From Magicicada septendecula (lineage: Eukaryota; Arthropoda; Insecta; Hemiptera; Cicadidae), in assembly GCA_034769895.1 (NCBI GenBank), contig CM068367.1, positions 1,318,821,786 through 1,318,885,785 of the forward strand: a DNA stretch of 64,000 nucleotides, given 5' to 3'. Below are positions 1 through 9,475 of the stretch, piece after piece. Positions within the stretch are counted from its first letter, which is position 1, and every line of letters starts with the position of its first letter. The notes below the pieces were generated by a model that worked only from the letters and a program-made list of their open reading frames with translations, did no database searches and was not told where the DNA came from. The translations under genes and the position numbers were made by a program.

Positions 1-601
1 AAGAGTTCGTCTAATGAAATCACGGTAGCTTTACAGATTTTAGGTTTTAATTTTTCTTTTCTATCACACTATACTGCTCCGATAAGACTTATAATATGTC
101 ACGAAACTAAATTGATTTTCGCCTAGTTTATATTCACGTCAACATAAACTTTTCAGCATACGTGTTCACGCGATTTTTTTTAATTTTTTTTGTTAACGCT
201 ATAAAGTGTGTTTCTTTAGAAAACAAGAGTAAATTGGATTCACACAAAGTATAGCAGCAGGTACTCACACCGCCGCCATGTTGTTGGTCGAGCGGGCGCG
301 CAGTGCGCATGGTCAACTCGGCGTTTCAATGTGGTGCACATGTATTTTCAATCGCCGCGTTAAAGATTCATGTAACGCACACACGGCGGTTCCCGTACAG
401 GGAATACGAAAAATCCTAACCCTACCCCGGTACACTTTGCCCTTTAGCCTGTGTCAATGTGACACGTTTGTAGTGGAATACATCAATAATTGTTTTCGAC
501 TGACATTGTTCATTGTTGTTATGCATACGAACTGTCTTTCAACTTAAAATGTTTCTATAAAAGCTTGTTTTTGTATCACTTGTCGACCTACACACAACAA
601 C

Positions 602-648
<47 letters not shown>

Positions 649-840
649 TTTATAATGATCTTTACCTCAAGATGTTTTCTCCCTATTTGGAACATGTTTC
701 GGGAAGCATTGTGTTCCCATCTTCAGCCTTCCTGCTTGTGAAACTTGTGAGGTATTTGTGTGTTGGCTGGATGTTGCTTTGGTTTCCTGTTGGTCTGTGG
801 TGCTTTAAATTGGTATTATTGTGTGCGGCTGTGGTGTATA
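1..840. other. Intergenic DNA, no gene seen
   Basis: AT-rich sequence with a modest GC-rich patch around 264-370. No reading frame resembles a known family. Positions 500-600 are a diverged copy of 1722-1815, sharing the stretch TTTCTATAAAAGCTT and the following CACTTGTCGACCTACACACA, so at least that part is an interspersed repeat. Confidence 0.6.
603..641. repeat. (TA)n microsatellite
   Basis: About 39 bases of nearly perfect TA dinucleotide repeat, seen directly. Confidence 0.95.
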
Positions 841-1000
841 TATTAGTATTTTGTGTATTTTCTATGTTGAGTGCTTTGAAAATTGTGTCATGTTTTGTAT
901 TGATTTGTATTTGTTCAGGTATTAGTTTGTTTTGTGTTTTATGCTTGAACATTTGTAAATTTTCCCATATGTTTATTATGGTCCCTTTTCTAATGCCTAC
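840..1000 (-). pseudogene. Penelope-like element, C-terminal end of GIY-YIG ORF (remnant)
   Basis: On the minus strand a short open stretch reads KGTIINIWENLQMFKHK, then LIPEQIQINTKHDTIFKALN. This lines up with the C-terminal tail of the best PLE copy in this window (near 45.6-45.73 kb), which reads KGQKINIWKNLNIYKH, then LIKEQTQIKTKQDALFKILN. It is the segment that follows the GIY-YIG endonuclease motif. The reverse transcriptase and the GIY-YIG core are absent here, so this is a small, 5'-truncated retroelement scrap with no function of its own. No ribozyme motif is evident next to it. Assignment rests on similarity to the other copy. Confidence 0.7.
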
Positions 1001-1384
1001 AGTAAATAATAGTACAGTGGCTATAAACACGCTACAGTATTTACCTATATTATTATATTTTATGTTTATAAAATAAATATAATTTAAAAATATATATAAA
1101 AGAATATTACAAAAATGAAATTACAAAACGTTACAATTACAAATGTCAAAATATTTCTGTAGAATCAAGACATTTGTTTTTATATTTATGTAATAATTCC
1201 TACACGTTAACTCGTATAATTTTTCTTTTTGTCGTTAAAAAAAGTATTTTACGTCAGGTTTATTTCAATTTTCTATAAAGGTCTATTTTTATTTTTATAA
1301 TTTTCGTAGTAGTAGAAATTCAGTAATTCATTCAGTTATTAATTTGTGCTTTAGGACTATATAAAGTGTATAACGAAGACCTTT

Positions 1385-1735
1385 AGAGGTGCTGTTCATT
1401 GTTAAAAAGTATTTTCAAGTTATTGACGTATATCAGTAATATACACTGCGAATATACTGAAAGAAAATGAGGTTAATAAAATATTTATTTGTTGTTGATA
1501 GTGTGAAACTTTGTTAAGTCAAAATGGCGTGTTACGCAAACCTTCTCTTACTACTGCCTAAGTATAGTAATTGAAAAAACAATTTACCTTCAGTCTTGTT
1601 TCTTGAAATTCTTGTGCTTCAGAAACTTTAATAAAATACTAGAAAGTTCAATGTTAGAGTAATATTTTCTACAAGTTATTTTATTTCTACTACCAAATTA
1701 TAAAATATATTTAATATTAATATGTTCATTGTACT
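1385..1735. repeat. Interspersed repeat, copy 1 (partner at 16925-17240)
   Basis: This segment and 16925-17240 share long runs in the same orientation, for example ACTGCCTAAGTATAGTAATT and TTACTTTATTT-like and ACTACCAAATTATAAAA stretches, at roughly 80-85% identity by eye. No open frame is seen. The second copy starts immediately after the end of a family A element, so the repeat may be a preferred target or part of a larger element. Family unknown. Confidence 0.75.
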
Positions 1736-2114
1736 TATTCAAACGAACTGTCCTTCAAATTGAATTGTTTCTATAAAAGCTTATTTTTCACTTGTCGACC
1801 TACACACAGACGTACATTCACACGCATGAATATGATTTCGCGCACACATACCGTATACAATCATAATGAATCAGTAAAAGTTTATAACATACAATTCGTT
1901 CAGACATGGAAAGATCGCAAAATTTTAACTATAATATAATTCTTGAAGCGAAACAAGAAAATCCACACGAAGAAATGTACGTGTTTAAGAGAAAGAGAGG
2001 GAGAGAGAGATAATAAAAAGGAGTACGGGTGTGGTACATGCCTACGTTTACTTGAGTATAAATTATATTTATATATGTTCAATTTTTCTTGTGTTTATAT
2101 TATTTTTATTAATA

Positions 2115-2945
2115 AAAAACATTTAATAAGAAAATATTTTTTATTTTTTATTACAAATGTTTCGATATATCTAACTATCATCATCAGATATAATTATTAA
2201 ATTCAAAATCTTTAAATCAATTGTTAAAAACAGCTGTTTTTATGTAGACTAAATTTAATGTTTCTATATGTGCATATAAAATATGTTATATAATTATTTG
2301 TAAAATACAATTTTAATATTTATTACTTCATTAAATTAGTAATTTTGAAAATATTATGGTTTTTTTGTATTAATATGAATTTGTTTTGGTATTAATTTAT
2401 TACTTGTTTTATGTTTAAATATTTCTAAAATTTCACATAATGCCATTTTTTGGAATTTTGGAAATGCGTTTTAATAAACTGATATAAATTTAGAAATGTG
2501 TTTTTTTTTTTAATTGAGTGTGTAGCTAAATTTGACTTATATATATATCTCGTTTTAAATATGAATTACTGTGTTGTATATATCTTTCTTATAAACGTTT
2601 TTTAGTTTAGCCAACATAAAATTTGTTATAGTCAGGGTATTCAATTTTGTATACTCAATTTAAATTATGAATTAATTTACCTCTTTTAGGTTAGATTCTA
2701 TCAAAATCTGTTTTATTCCTGTTATAAATAATTTTTGTATTTCGGTTATTAAATAATTTTGTAATTTTATGGTAAATATTGCCTATGTATGTGAAATTAA
2801 TATATTTAATATTTTGATTTTTCTGTGTTTTGTTACTCAAAGAATTATTAAGTTTTTTTTTATTAATTTTGTTTACTATGTTATCAATAATTTTGGGTTT
2901 ATATCAATTTTTTATTTTTTATTATGTGTATATTGAGTATAAATA
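2115..2945 (-). pseudogene. Penelope-like element, GIY-YIG end plus 3' UTR (decayed)
   Basis: On the minus strand the interval parallels the 5850-6960 element: a linker region near 2945-2640, a decayed GIY-YIG segment, and a C-terminal tail matching the EIFKHKT and LIPKQIHINTK pattern seen in other PLE copies. Many stops break it. The 3' flank carries a hammerhead-type motif at 2147-2193 on the same strand, the position expected for a PLE terminal repeat. PLEs are retroelements with a telomerase-related reverse transcriptase and, in this class, a C-terminal GIY-YIG nuclease. The reverse transcriptase part is missing. Confidence 0.7.
2147..2193 (-). ncRNA. Hammerhead ribozyme motif, PLE type B
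   Basis: The minus strand carries CTGATGA (2181-2187), a stem II that can pair GATA with TATC, GAAA (2160-2163), a six-base stem III segment CATTTG, then TA as the predicted cleavage site. Stem I is only three clear base pairs. The same order of motifs is intact at 5860-5913, which is the better copy. In a PLE this ribozyme would cut the transcript within the terminal repeat. Activity here is doubtful because stem I is short. Confidence 0.6.
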
Positions 2946-3129
2946 TGTAAACAGTTTTGCCTACGCACACAACAAACCTGATTTTCACATATATACATAA
3001 TGGTTAGATACATAATGTGTTTAAAAGCAATTAAGGAGGGCATCCTGTGCATGCATTCAACTACTGTACCTTTCACATGCAAACGTAATACTATAATGTA
3101 TACATATAATATTATGATATTATTCAATA

Positions 3130-4085
3130 TAGTTTCTTCTGCATGTAGTGTAATACGATTTTGTCGAACTTAATACCTGACGCACGTTTCAATGAAACAC
3201 ATCAGCATCATCAGCGGTTTGTAAATAAATCAACACGAACCTAAATAATTCTACGTTAATATAGAAACTAACGAATAATCGAATTTGTTTCAATTTCAAT
3301 GTAAAATAACGTTTAATCGATTTAATTCGATTAACTAACGACTGTGTTAATGTTTATTTATTTAAGCAGCTGTTTTCTCGGATATAGCAACAATATTTTA
3401 ATGTTTATATTTTATTACTTTTTATTTATTTTAATAAATTTATAATTTCAGATATTTATCATCTTGTTTTGTTTTTATTTGAGTTTGTTTTTAATTAATC
3501 AATTATTGTTATTGTGTTTGTAAATATTAAGATTTTCTAAATATTAATTTTTTACCTTTTTTATGTTTTACCTTATTAACTACATATTTTCGATGACTGG
3601 AAATCGTTGGTTATTATTTAGACAACGTATGGCTAAATTAGATTTATAAATATTTAGTTTTAAAAATGCATTGCGGTGTTCAAGGAATTTATTTGCTAGT
3701 TTTTTTCTTTGCCTGGCCTACGTAAAATTTATTGCAATCTGGAAATTTTATTTTGTACACTTCATTTTTATTGTAAATATTGGATTTAGTTTTAGGTTTT
3801 ATTTGACTAAAAACTGTATTATCTGTATTGTAAGATAATTTTGTATTTGTATCTTTAAATATCTTTGCATCTTTAATACTTAGTTTAGAGTTGTATTTCG
3901 ATAATAATTAAAGGTTGTATATTTTATATTATCATTAATGGGCGGATGTAGTGTTATTGGGAATTTGATTAGTGCGTTTGTTTTATTTTATTTTCTAATG
4001 TATTGATAGTTTTTATTTTGTACCTATTTTTAGCTGCTATTTGTTGGATAATATTTCTTTTTTTATTTATATGTAAACATATATA
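3130..4085 (-). pseudogene. Penelope-like element with GIY-YIG endonuclease remnant
   Basis: On the minus strand, near 4070-4000, the translation resembles NIIQQIAAKN and YKIKTINTLENKIK, matching the linker of the 43.9-46.0 kb PLE. Further on, near 3740-3690, it reads FPDCNKFYVGQAKK, the conserved beginning of the GIY-YIG nuclease. Frameshifts and stops follow. The 3' end, including the stretch equivalent to GTTTCTTCTGCA, matches the last bases of the 46.0 kb copy, so both belong to one subfamily. A hammerhead-like motif sits at 3174-3220. It is a dead 5'-truncated copy; the reverse transcriptase domain is not present. Confidence 0.8.
3174..3220 (-). ncRNA. Hammerhead ribozyme motif, PLE type A
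   Basis: The minus strand has CTGATGA (3208-3214), a partly paired stem II, GAAA (3187-3190), CGTGCG and then TC. Stem I pairs GGT with ACC but has an A-G mismatch next to the core. The same arrangement recurs at 45934-45977 and 61139-61182. It lies just 3' of the GIY-YIG remnant on the same strand, which is the known site for ribozymes in PLE terminal repeats. Confidence 0.6.
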
Positions 4086-4287
4086 AATATGTAACTGTGT
4101 ATAAACTCAAAGTTCGCACGGCACAATATTTATGCATTTAAGTGAAGAAAATCCTTTTTTTCTTAAATACTTAACAATAGAATCAAAAATGAAAAATTAA
4201 ACGGTACGCCGTCCAGTTATATTGAATGCAGTTGTAACAAAACAATAAACTCAATCGAAAGTCCAATCGCGCACTGAATAATTGGCA

Positions 4288-4321
4288 ACACACACACACA
4301 CACACACACACACGCGCGCGG
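4288..4321. repeat. (CA)n-(CG)n microsatellite
   Basis: CA dinucleotide run grading into CGCGCGCG, seen directly. Confidence 0.9.
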
Positions 4322-4439
4322 TTGTCCAAAACGACAAATCCATTAATATTATTCACAAAAAATAAAAGAAATATTTGGAAAATGGTCAATTTCAATAGAA
4401 TTTTTAATAATACAATTGTGATTATATTAATAATAATAC

Positions 4440-4975
4440 AATGACAATAATAAATATCATCATCATCTCCATCTCCGCAACACGGCATAGGCAAGGTGCT
4501 GCCTGTTCCGCCTTCAAAAATCCTCCATTCTTCTCTGCCTGGATCTACCCACACACCTGTGTCCTATAGGTTTCTAGTTCCAGACTTGTTTGGTCAGTCT
4601 CGAATCTGACATACTTTGTAAGTGTTCTTTCCACTGTCGTTTGTAATCTTTTAACTTTTCATTCAAGTTTGAAACTTGTAATACTTCTCTTATGGCCTCA
4701 TTCTTTTACGGTCAAGTTTAGAACACCTTTTAACTCCTCTTAAGAACGCCACTTCCGAGGTCTGTATTTTACTGTCCTGTTTTTGTTGTTGTCCGTAATC
4801 CACACCCATACGACAGTACAGAGACTGCCATAACTTTGTAAAACTTTAATTTTGTATCTCGACGTACCTTGTTTCTAAGAATACGGTTTATTGCCCCACA
4901 GATCGTCTGGAACTTACCTAACCTAACACCGATATCATAATTCCTATCACAGACTTATTCGTGTCTGTAACATCA
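4440..4975 (-). pseudogene. Non-LTR retrotransposon (LINE), C-terminal end of ORF2
   Basis: Read on the minus strand with frameshifts, the sequence gives KFQTICGAINRILRNKVRRD, then KLKFYKVMAVSVLSYGCG, then a QWKEHLQSM-like segment and WVDPGREEWRIFEGGTG. This is the region after the reverse transcriptase fingers/palm typical of arthropod LINE ORF2 proteins. The element ends in a trinucleotide (GAT)n tail (CAT on the plus strand, 4457-4475). Copies of the same family are at 21970-22680 and 51830-52620. Stops show it is dead. The exact clade cannot be fixed by eye. Confidence 0.75.
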
Positions 4976-5850
4976 TAAACCTAAAAGACAATATGAAATT
5001 ATTTCTTAATTAGGAATTATGGTTATAATTTAAACTAAAACAAAAATACAGTGTTCGGGTGCTGTAGTGCTTATTATATAATATATTTATTGTAGTGATT
5101 TGTTGTATTTAGTGTAATAATAAAAAAGTAGTTATGAGTGTCTGCTTTAGAAAAGATATTTTACTAAAAAAAAATAAGCAGCGATTGGGGGATTTCGTAA
5201 TTTCTCTTTTAATTTATTTTACATTTTAAGGTACAGCAAAACGTTCATTAACCTTGTAACGATGATCGTGGTGTTTCTTGAGTAACACTAAGAATTATAC
5301 GTAGGAAGACCTTTACTAAAGTCTTTGAAAATGAAATTAATTAATTTGATTTTATTTAAGAATAATTGTATTTCGTTGAAAGTAGGGAACGAGTAAGCTC
5401 AGGCAGCTTAGTAGTGTGTAATTGTGTGCGTGAGTCTGTGTGTGTGTGTGTGAATAGTTACATTAATTCTCGTAACTTTATGGTTAACATTACTGCGCCC
5501 ACTGGTGAGCAAACGCTTCTCCAGTCATTTTCTCTGGAGCAAATCCTTTCCAGTTCACTGTACCGTAGAACTTCCAGGTCGTACTCCCTCCATCTCTGCA
5601 AGAACCCGTTTGCGTGACCTCTTTACAACTTTTGGCCTCCAGACTAGTAACTTTCATGTTGACCTGTCATTTTTGCCGAGGCAAATGGACTGCATAAGTG
5701 TATGTCCTTATTTATTTACATATTTCCATAAATGCTTATATTTTTCTTGCATATATATTTTATATTATTATTAATACTATTGATATATGCTCAGATTTTT
5801 CTTGTGTTATTATTATTATCATTAATAATAATCGTTTAACAGGAATATAC
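4976..5850. other. Intergenic DNA, no gene seen
   Basis: AT-rich sequence with a short TG run near 5435-5452. Open frames here are short and have no recognisable motif. Confidence 0.6.
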
Positions 5851-5859
5851 TTTTTTATT

Positions 5860-5913
5860 TTGTATTACAAATGTTTCGATAGTAATATAACTAACTATCA
5901 TCATCAGATACAA
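5860..5913 (-). ncRNA. Hammerhead ribozyme, PLE type B, best-conserved core
   Basis: Every expected part is present on the minus strand. Stem I pairs TTGTAT (5913-5908) with ATACAA (5865-5860), six perfect pairs. The core CTGATGA is at 5907-5901. Stem II pairs GATAGT with ACTATC, again six perfect pairs. GAAA is at 5877-5874. A short stem III segment CATTTG follows, and then TA, the predicted cleavage site. Placement right after the GIY-YIG remnant agrees with the known location of hammerheads in PLE terminal repeats. Stem III has almost no room for a loop, as described for PLE hammerheads that are thought to work as dimers. Self-cleavage is inferred, not shown. Confidence 0.85.
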
Positions 5914-6364
5914 TTAATAAATTCAACATTTTTAAATCAATTGTTCAAATCAGCTGTTTTATATGCAGACTAAATTTAATGTTTCTATATATCCATATGA
6001 AAAGTTATAAAATAAATTGCAAAATATAATATAAGTATTTATTATTTTATTAAATTAGTAATTTTGAAAATATTATCGTTTCTTGTTTTAATCTGAATTT
6101 GTTCTGGTATTAATTTATATTACTTGTTTTATGTTTAAATATTTTTTAATATTCCCATAAGGTCATTTTTTTTACCTTTGGGAATGTGTTTCAATAAACT
6201 GATATTTAAATTTGGAAATATGTGTTTGTTTTTTATTGAGTGTGTAGCTAAATTCGATTTATATATAGCTTGTTTTAAATATAAATTACGATGTTGTATA
6301 TATCTTTCTTTTTTTAGTTTGGTCAACATAAAATTTGTTATAGTCAGGGCATTCAATTGTATAT

Positions 6365-6652
6365 AATAATAATGGCTCCCATGTATACCACCGAAGTAGC
6401 TTAGGAGTAGGCAGGGTAGGCTGCCTAATGTGAGCCATACGGCATACACGGAAGGCAGTGTGGCCATCACTACGCTTCAGCCGCCCATTATTATCCCCAG
6501 GATGTTATCCCAGGTACTCATTTTCAACAGGCTGAGTCGACCTGGGGGCTGAAAAACGCACCTTGATTTTATGGCGCGGGCCCAGGAATTGAACCCGGGA
6601 CCTCTAGATTGGTAAGCCAGGTGCCATACCCACTGGTATACTGAGCCACCAG
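6365..6652 (-). mobile_element. tRNA-derived SINE inserted in the PLE, 7-bp target duplication
   Basis: On the minus strand the head resembles a tRNA: an A-box-like TGGCTCAGTATACCAGTGGG and a B-box GGTTCAATTCC about 45 bases later, the internal RNA polymerase III promoter. A non-tRNA body follows and the 3' end is an (ATT)n-like stretch. TGTATAT flanks it on both sides (6358-6364 and 6653-6659), and the related PLE at 2640-2660 has a single copy of that site. The tRNA part is imperfect in the anticodon stem, so it is not a functional tRNA gene. SINEs are mobilised by LINE proteins; which LINE is unknown. Confidence 0.85.
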
Positions 6653-7257
6653 TGTATATGCTGAATTTAAATAATGAATTAATTTATCTGTTTTAGGTAT
6701 GATTCTATCAAAATCTGTTTTATTACTGTTATAGGAATTTTTTATATTTTGGTTTTTAAATATTTTTGTAATTTTATGATTAATATTGTCTGTGTATGTG
6801 TAATTAGTATATTTAGTATATTGATTGTTTTGTGTTTTGTTACTGAAAGAATTATTTAGCATTTTTTGATTAATTTTGTTTACTATTTTGTCAATGATTT
6901 TGGGATTATATCCATTTCATATATAATTTTCTTTTCTTTTTGTATTTTAAATTTACTTAAAGGAATATTATTCATTCTGTATATCATAGAATTGAATAAT
7001 GCATAGTTGTATTGAGGAGGATGAATTGAAATTTTGGAATTATTAAAGAAGTTTAAGTTGGTTTTCTGAACATATTGTATTCAAATTCATTATGGTTATT
7101 TATAATAGTAATGACTAAAAATTTAATTTATTATTAGCTTCATGTTCTATAGTAAATGTAATATTTAATAGAGATTATTAATTAAATTAAAAATTTGCTA
7201 ATATTATTACCATTATTTTGAACGTATTTTATAAATTCTGCTATATTTAATTCATCC

Positions 7258-7306
7258 ACAAACCTCTGAAGATACTGATATATTCACGCGAACGTGCGAC
7301 AGGTCA
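7258..7306 (+). ncRNA. Degenerate hammerhead motif, PLE type A
   Basis: ACCT, CTGAAGA, ATACTGATAT, GAACGTGCGAC and AGGT follow one another exactly as in the 45934-45977 hammerhead. The core is broken (CTGAAGA instead of CTGATGA, CGAA instead of GAAA, GAC instead of GTC). It lies on the plus strand, opposite to the PLE remnant on its left, so it probably belongs to another PLE terminal repeat. Confidence 0.5.
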
Positions 7307-7309
7307 TTT

Positions 7310-8545
7310 AAAACGACAAAAACACAATATAACTACTTCCAGAAGTAATTATAGTTTTATAATATATATAATATTATACAGTAATACTGCAAGGAACTCA
7401 TCGAGTCACTTATAGGCCTATAGAAAAGATTATTATATTAATATTAATAAATATATTCCTGTAGATATCACAATATTAAAAAAAATCAAAGTATTATTGT
7501 ACATTTATTACAGTTATTGTATTATATATTATTATTTACCTATCCAGCGCAAGCTACTAAGCTAGTACAGTAGGATGGTATATACGTATGGTTATCGAGA
7601 GCTTGAATGATGTTAGCAGAATGTATACGAGAAGAATTACGTGTTGTTGAAAACACATGAAAATCTAGTTAAATACAGATATAATTAATATTTATCAGAA
7701 AACACCTACACTCACACACATGTATTAAATAATGTTTAACTTTTTGGATGTACTTAAACACACAAAGTTAAACTGTAACTCTAATTTTTAAAGTTTCTTA
7801 CAACTACGTAAAATATTATTACAGGAATAATATTAATAAGTTTATTGAACAAGTATGACGTTATTTTGTTTATCGTACAAAATATACAATAATTAGAAAA
7901 ACGTTATTTTACACTGTAAGGAGACATTCTTAATATTGTTCTTATATAAAATGTGATATAGCAACAGTAGTAAAAAAAAAATCGTACAAGCTAATAATCT
8001 AATATTGATGTCTTTGACTTACTTCTATAACAATAAAAACGACAAACTAATTGTGTATCTAGGGTATGTTTTAAGAAAACATGCGTTAGCTCATGTTTTC
8101 AAACTACACTGAAAAGTATTAGTAAAAACCTAAAACTACAATTTCTATTCTTATACTAAACGAACAGAGCGTAACTGAATCAATGATGACGTAACTTTAA
8201 TTTTGAAACATTGACTTTCTAGTTCGTATTTAATTGGGACTGTGTATGTATTAATCCGTTCGTTATTTAAAACAACAAACGGTTTATAAGCTACGTGATT
8301 GTAATCGAATGTCACAAACAGTAAACTGTTCTATACTGGAATAATCGCAGGTAGGGGTGAAATAATATATATCATCAGTTTGCAGTTTCTCCAAAGGTGT
8401 AAAAATTTAATAGTTTTACGAAGTGCAAAGAATCGAATTTTTTTTAACAGTAGCCAGAAAGGACGTTTAATTTAAGTTTGTTTACGAAAATCTGTACGCG
8501 CTGTAGGGTACGTGGGGGCATAAAGGAGTTTTCTAGTCCTATTAT
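7310..8545. other. Intergenic DNA, no gene seen
   Basis: AT-rich, no frame of interest and no recognised repeat. Confidence 0.6.
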
Positions 8546-8549
8546 TGTT

Positions 8550-8600
8550 ATTTCCGATCTGATGATGAGCTTTGAATCTTGAAAGCGCTAATCAGAATAA
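8550..8600 (+). ncRNA. Hammerhead-like motif, GCGC type
   Basis: CTGATGA (8559-8565), GAAA (8581-8584), GCGC, then TA as the cleavage position. Stem I pairs CCGAT (8554-8558) with ATCAG (8591-8595) with one mismatch. Stem II is weak, only about three pairs. GTGGTGTGCAACA downstream matches the same region of the 58289-58498 inverted repeat, so this is a solo, decayed copy of that terminal repeat. Confidence 0.55.
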
Positions 8601-8804
8601 TTTTTCTATGGTGGTGTGCAACAGTGTTTATTCTGTTTCAAAGAATCGAATTGTACGAGTATTAAAAATGAATACTGTTATAAAGACATTTTAGAAACGT
8701 GACCGATAGTAATCATTTTTTTAAAATACTACATGGACAATAACAAATAAATAATTAAATGTAGACAGCACGAATACCGAATAAAGAACATTAGAACAAA
8801 ATAT

Positions 8805-9474
8805 CGGTATGGAGAACCATACATGACTTCCATATTCTAAGATTTATATTTAAAATAATTTTCGAAATGAAATATTACCATAGAAACTACTTCTTTCTAC
8901 TTACTGCTTCAACCGTATACCACCTCACGTTATCGCACTCGATTTTCACTGATGATGGAAGTCGATGGCATTGCCGAAACGTCTGGTTTTGTAGAAAACA
9001 TTGGACTACGGCCAAATATCCCGGGAAGGAATTTTAACAAAAACTACTTCTTTTTTTTGCCGATAACGTTGTACACGTATATATATAAAATATATGCATA
9101 AAATTAATGGCTTGTATAAGTTAATGATTGGTCTCCATTAAGTAGTGCTCAAGTTTCCAACGTTTTAATATTATGATGTCCGTAATTAAAACATCAGAGC
9201 AGGTTTAGTGTGAATGAGGGTTCACCGTGGACAAAAATTTTCAACATTTCCTATTGAGCGTTGCTTAGAGTAAAGCTGCGAATCTACAGTGTACGTTTCA
9301 CAGAACAAAGACGCGGAAAAGAAGGAGCGCTCCGAAGTCACTCATGGACCCTCAGCATGTTGCAGAGGGTTCATTCCCTAAAGACGAAAAGTCTGTCTAT
9401 GAATCGTTCCTGTGTAAACACGTGCAGTTACATTGCCCAGCGATCCACAGGAAGCAAATTGATGTCCATTTTTA
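8805..9474 (+). repeat. Family A composite element, 5' end portion
   Basis: The segment starts with the family A 5' signature: a hairpin TATGG-AGAA-CCATA, then CATGACTTCCATATTC. A hammerhead-like motif (8949-8985), a stretch ending GCCGATAACGTTGTACAC, and a conserved 9240-9475 segment follow. The same order is found at 61373-62070. It stops where the next element begins in reverse orientation at 9475. No coding function can be assigned. Confidence 0.75.
8940..8995 (+). ncRNA. Hammerhead-like motif inside family A
   Basis: CTGATGA (8949-8955) is followed by a region that can form stem II and by CCGAAACGTC. In the copy at 28266-28300 stem II is a perfect GGCAGT/ACTGCC. Here it has decayed to GGAAGT/ATTGCC. 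Stem I has at most three pairs and stem III is unclear, so this may be a relic or may only resemble a hammerhead. Confidence 0.35.
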
Positions 9475-9475
9475 C
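9240..9475 (+). other. Conserved unknown segment of family A (copies at 32330-32545 and 61850-62070)
   Basis: Three copies in the same orientation keep runs such as CCTAAAGACGAAAAGTCTGT and AAACACGTGCAGTTACA with only scattered substitutions. Frames of 70-95 codons are open in each copy but differ in which frame is longest. I recognise no protein family, and the high conservation could simply reflect recent amplification. A captured host fragment is one possibility. No start context or splice signal decides it. Confidence 0.45.

Larger units (their letters stand above)
5850..7258 (-). pseudogene. Penelope-like element, RT end through GIY-YIG and 3' UTR, with nested SINE
   Basis: On the minus strand, from about 7250 downwards, the translation shows RFVDE (compare the YVDD catalytic motif of reverse transcriptases), NNGNNISKF, NNKLNFLVITI, EYNMF, HPPQYNYALFNSMIYRMNN and IPLSKFK. 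These match the corresponding order of motifs in the 43.9-46.0 kb PLE. After the SINE (6365-6652) it continues into the GIY-YIG part, giving LYLKQAIYKSNLATHSIKNK and a C-terminal tail. A core-intact hammerhead motif follows at 5860-5913. The SINE splits the linker and proves that the PLE landed first. Multiple stops mean the copy is inactive. Confidence 0.8.

Noticed and set aside
683..1076. Overlapping 134- and 115-codon frames as possible genes
   Set aside because: The plus frame is low-complexity hydrophobic sequence produced by reading a PLE remnant backwards; the minus frame is the PLE C-terminal tail.
6565..6652. Functional tRNA gene on the minus strand
   Set aside because: The anticodon stem and acceptor stem do not pair properly, and the sequence continues as a SINE body flanked by target duplications.
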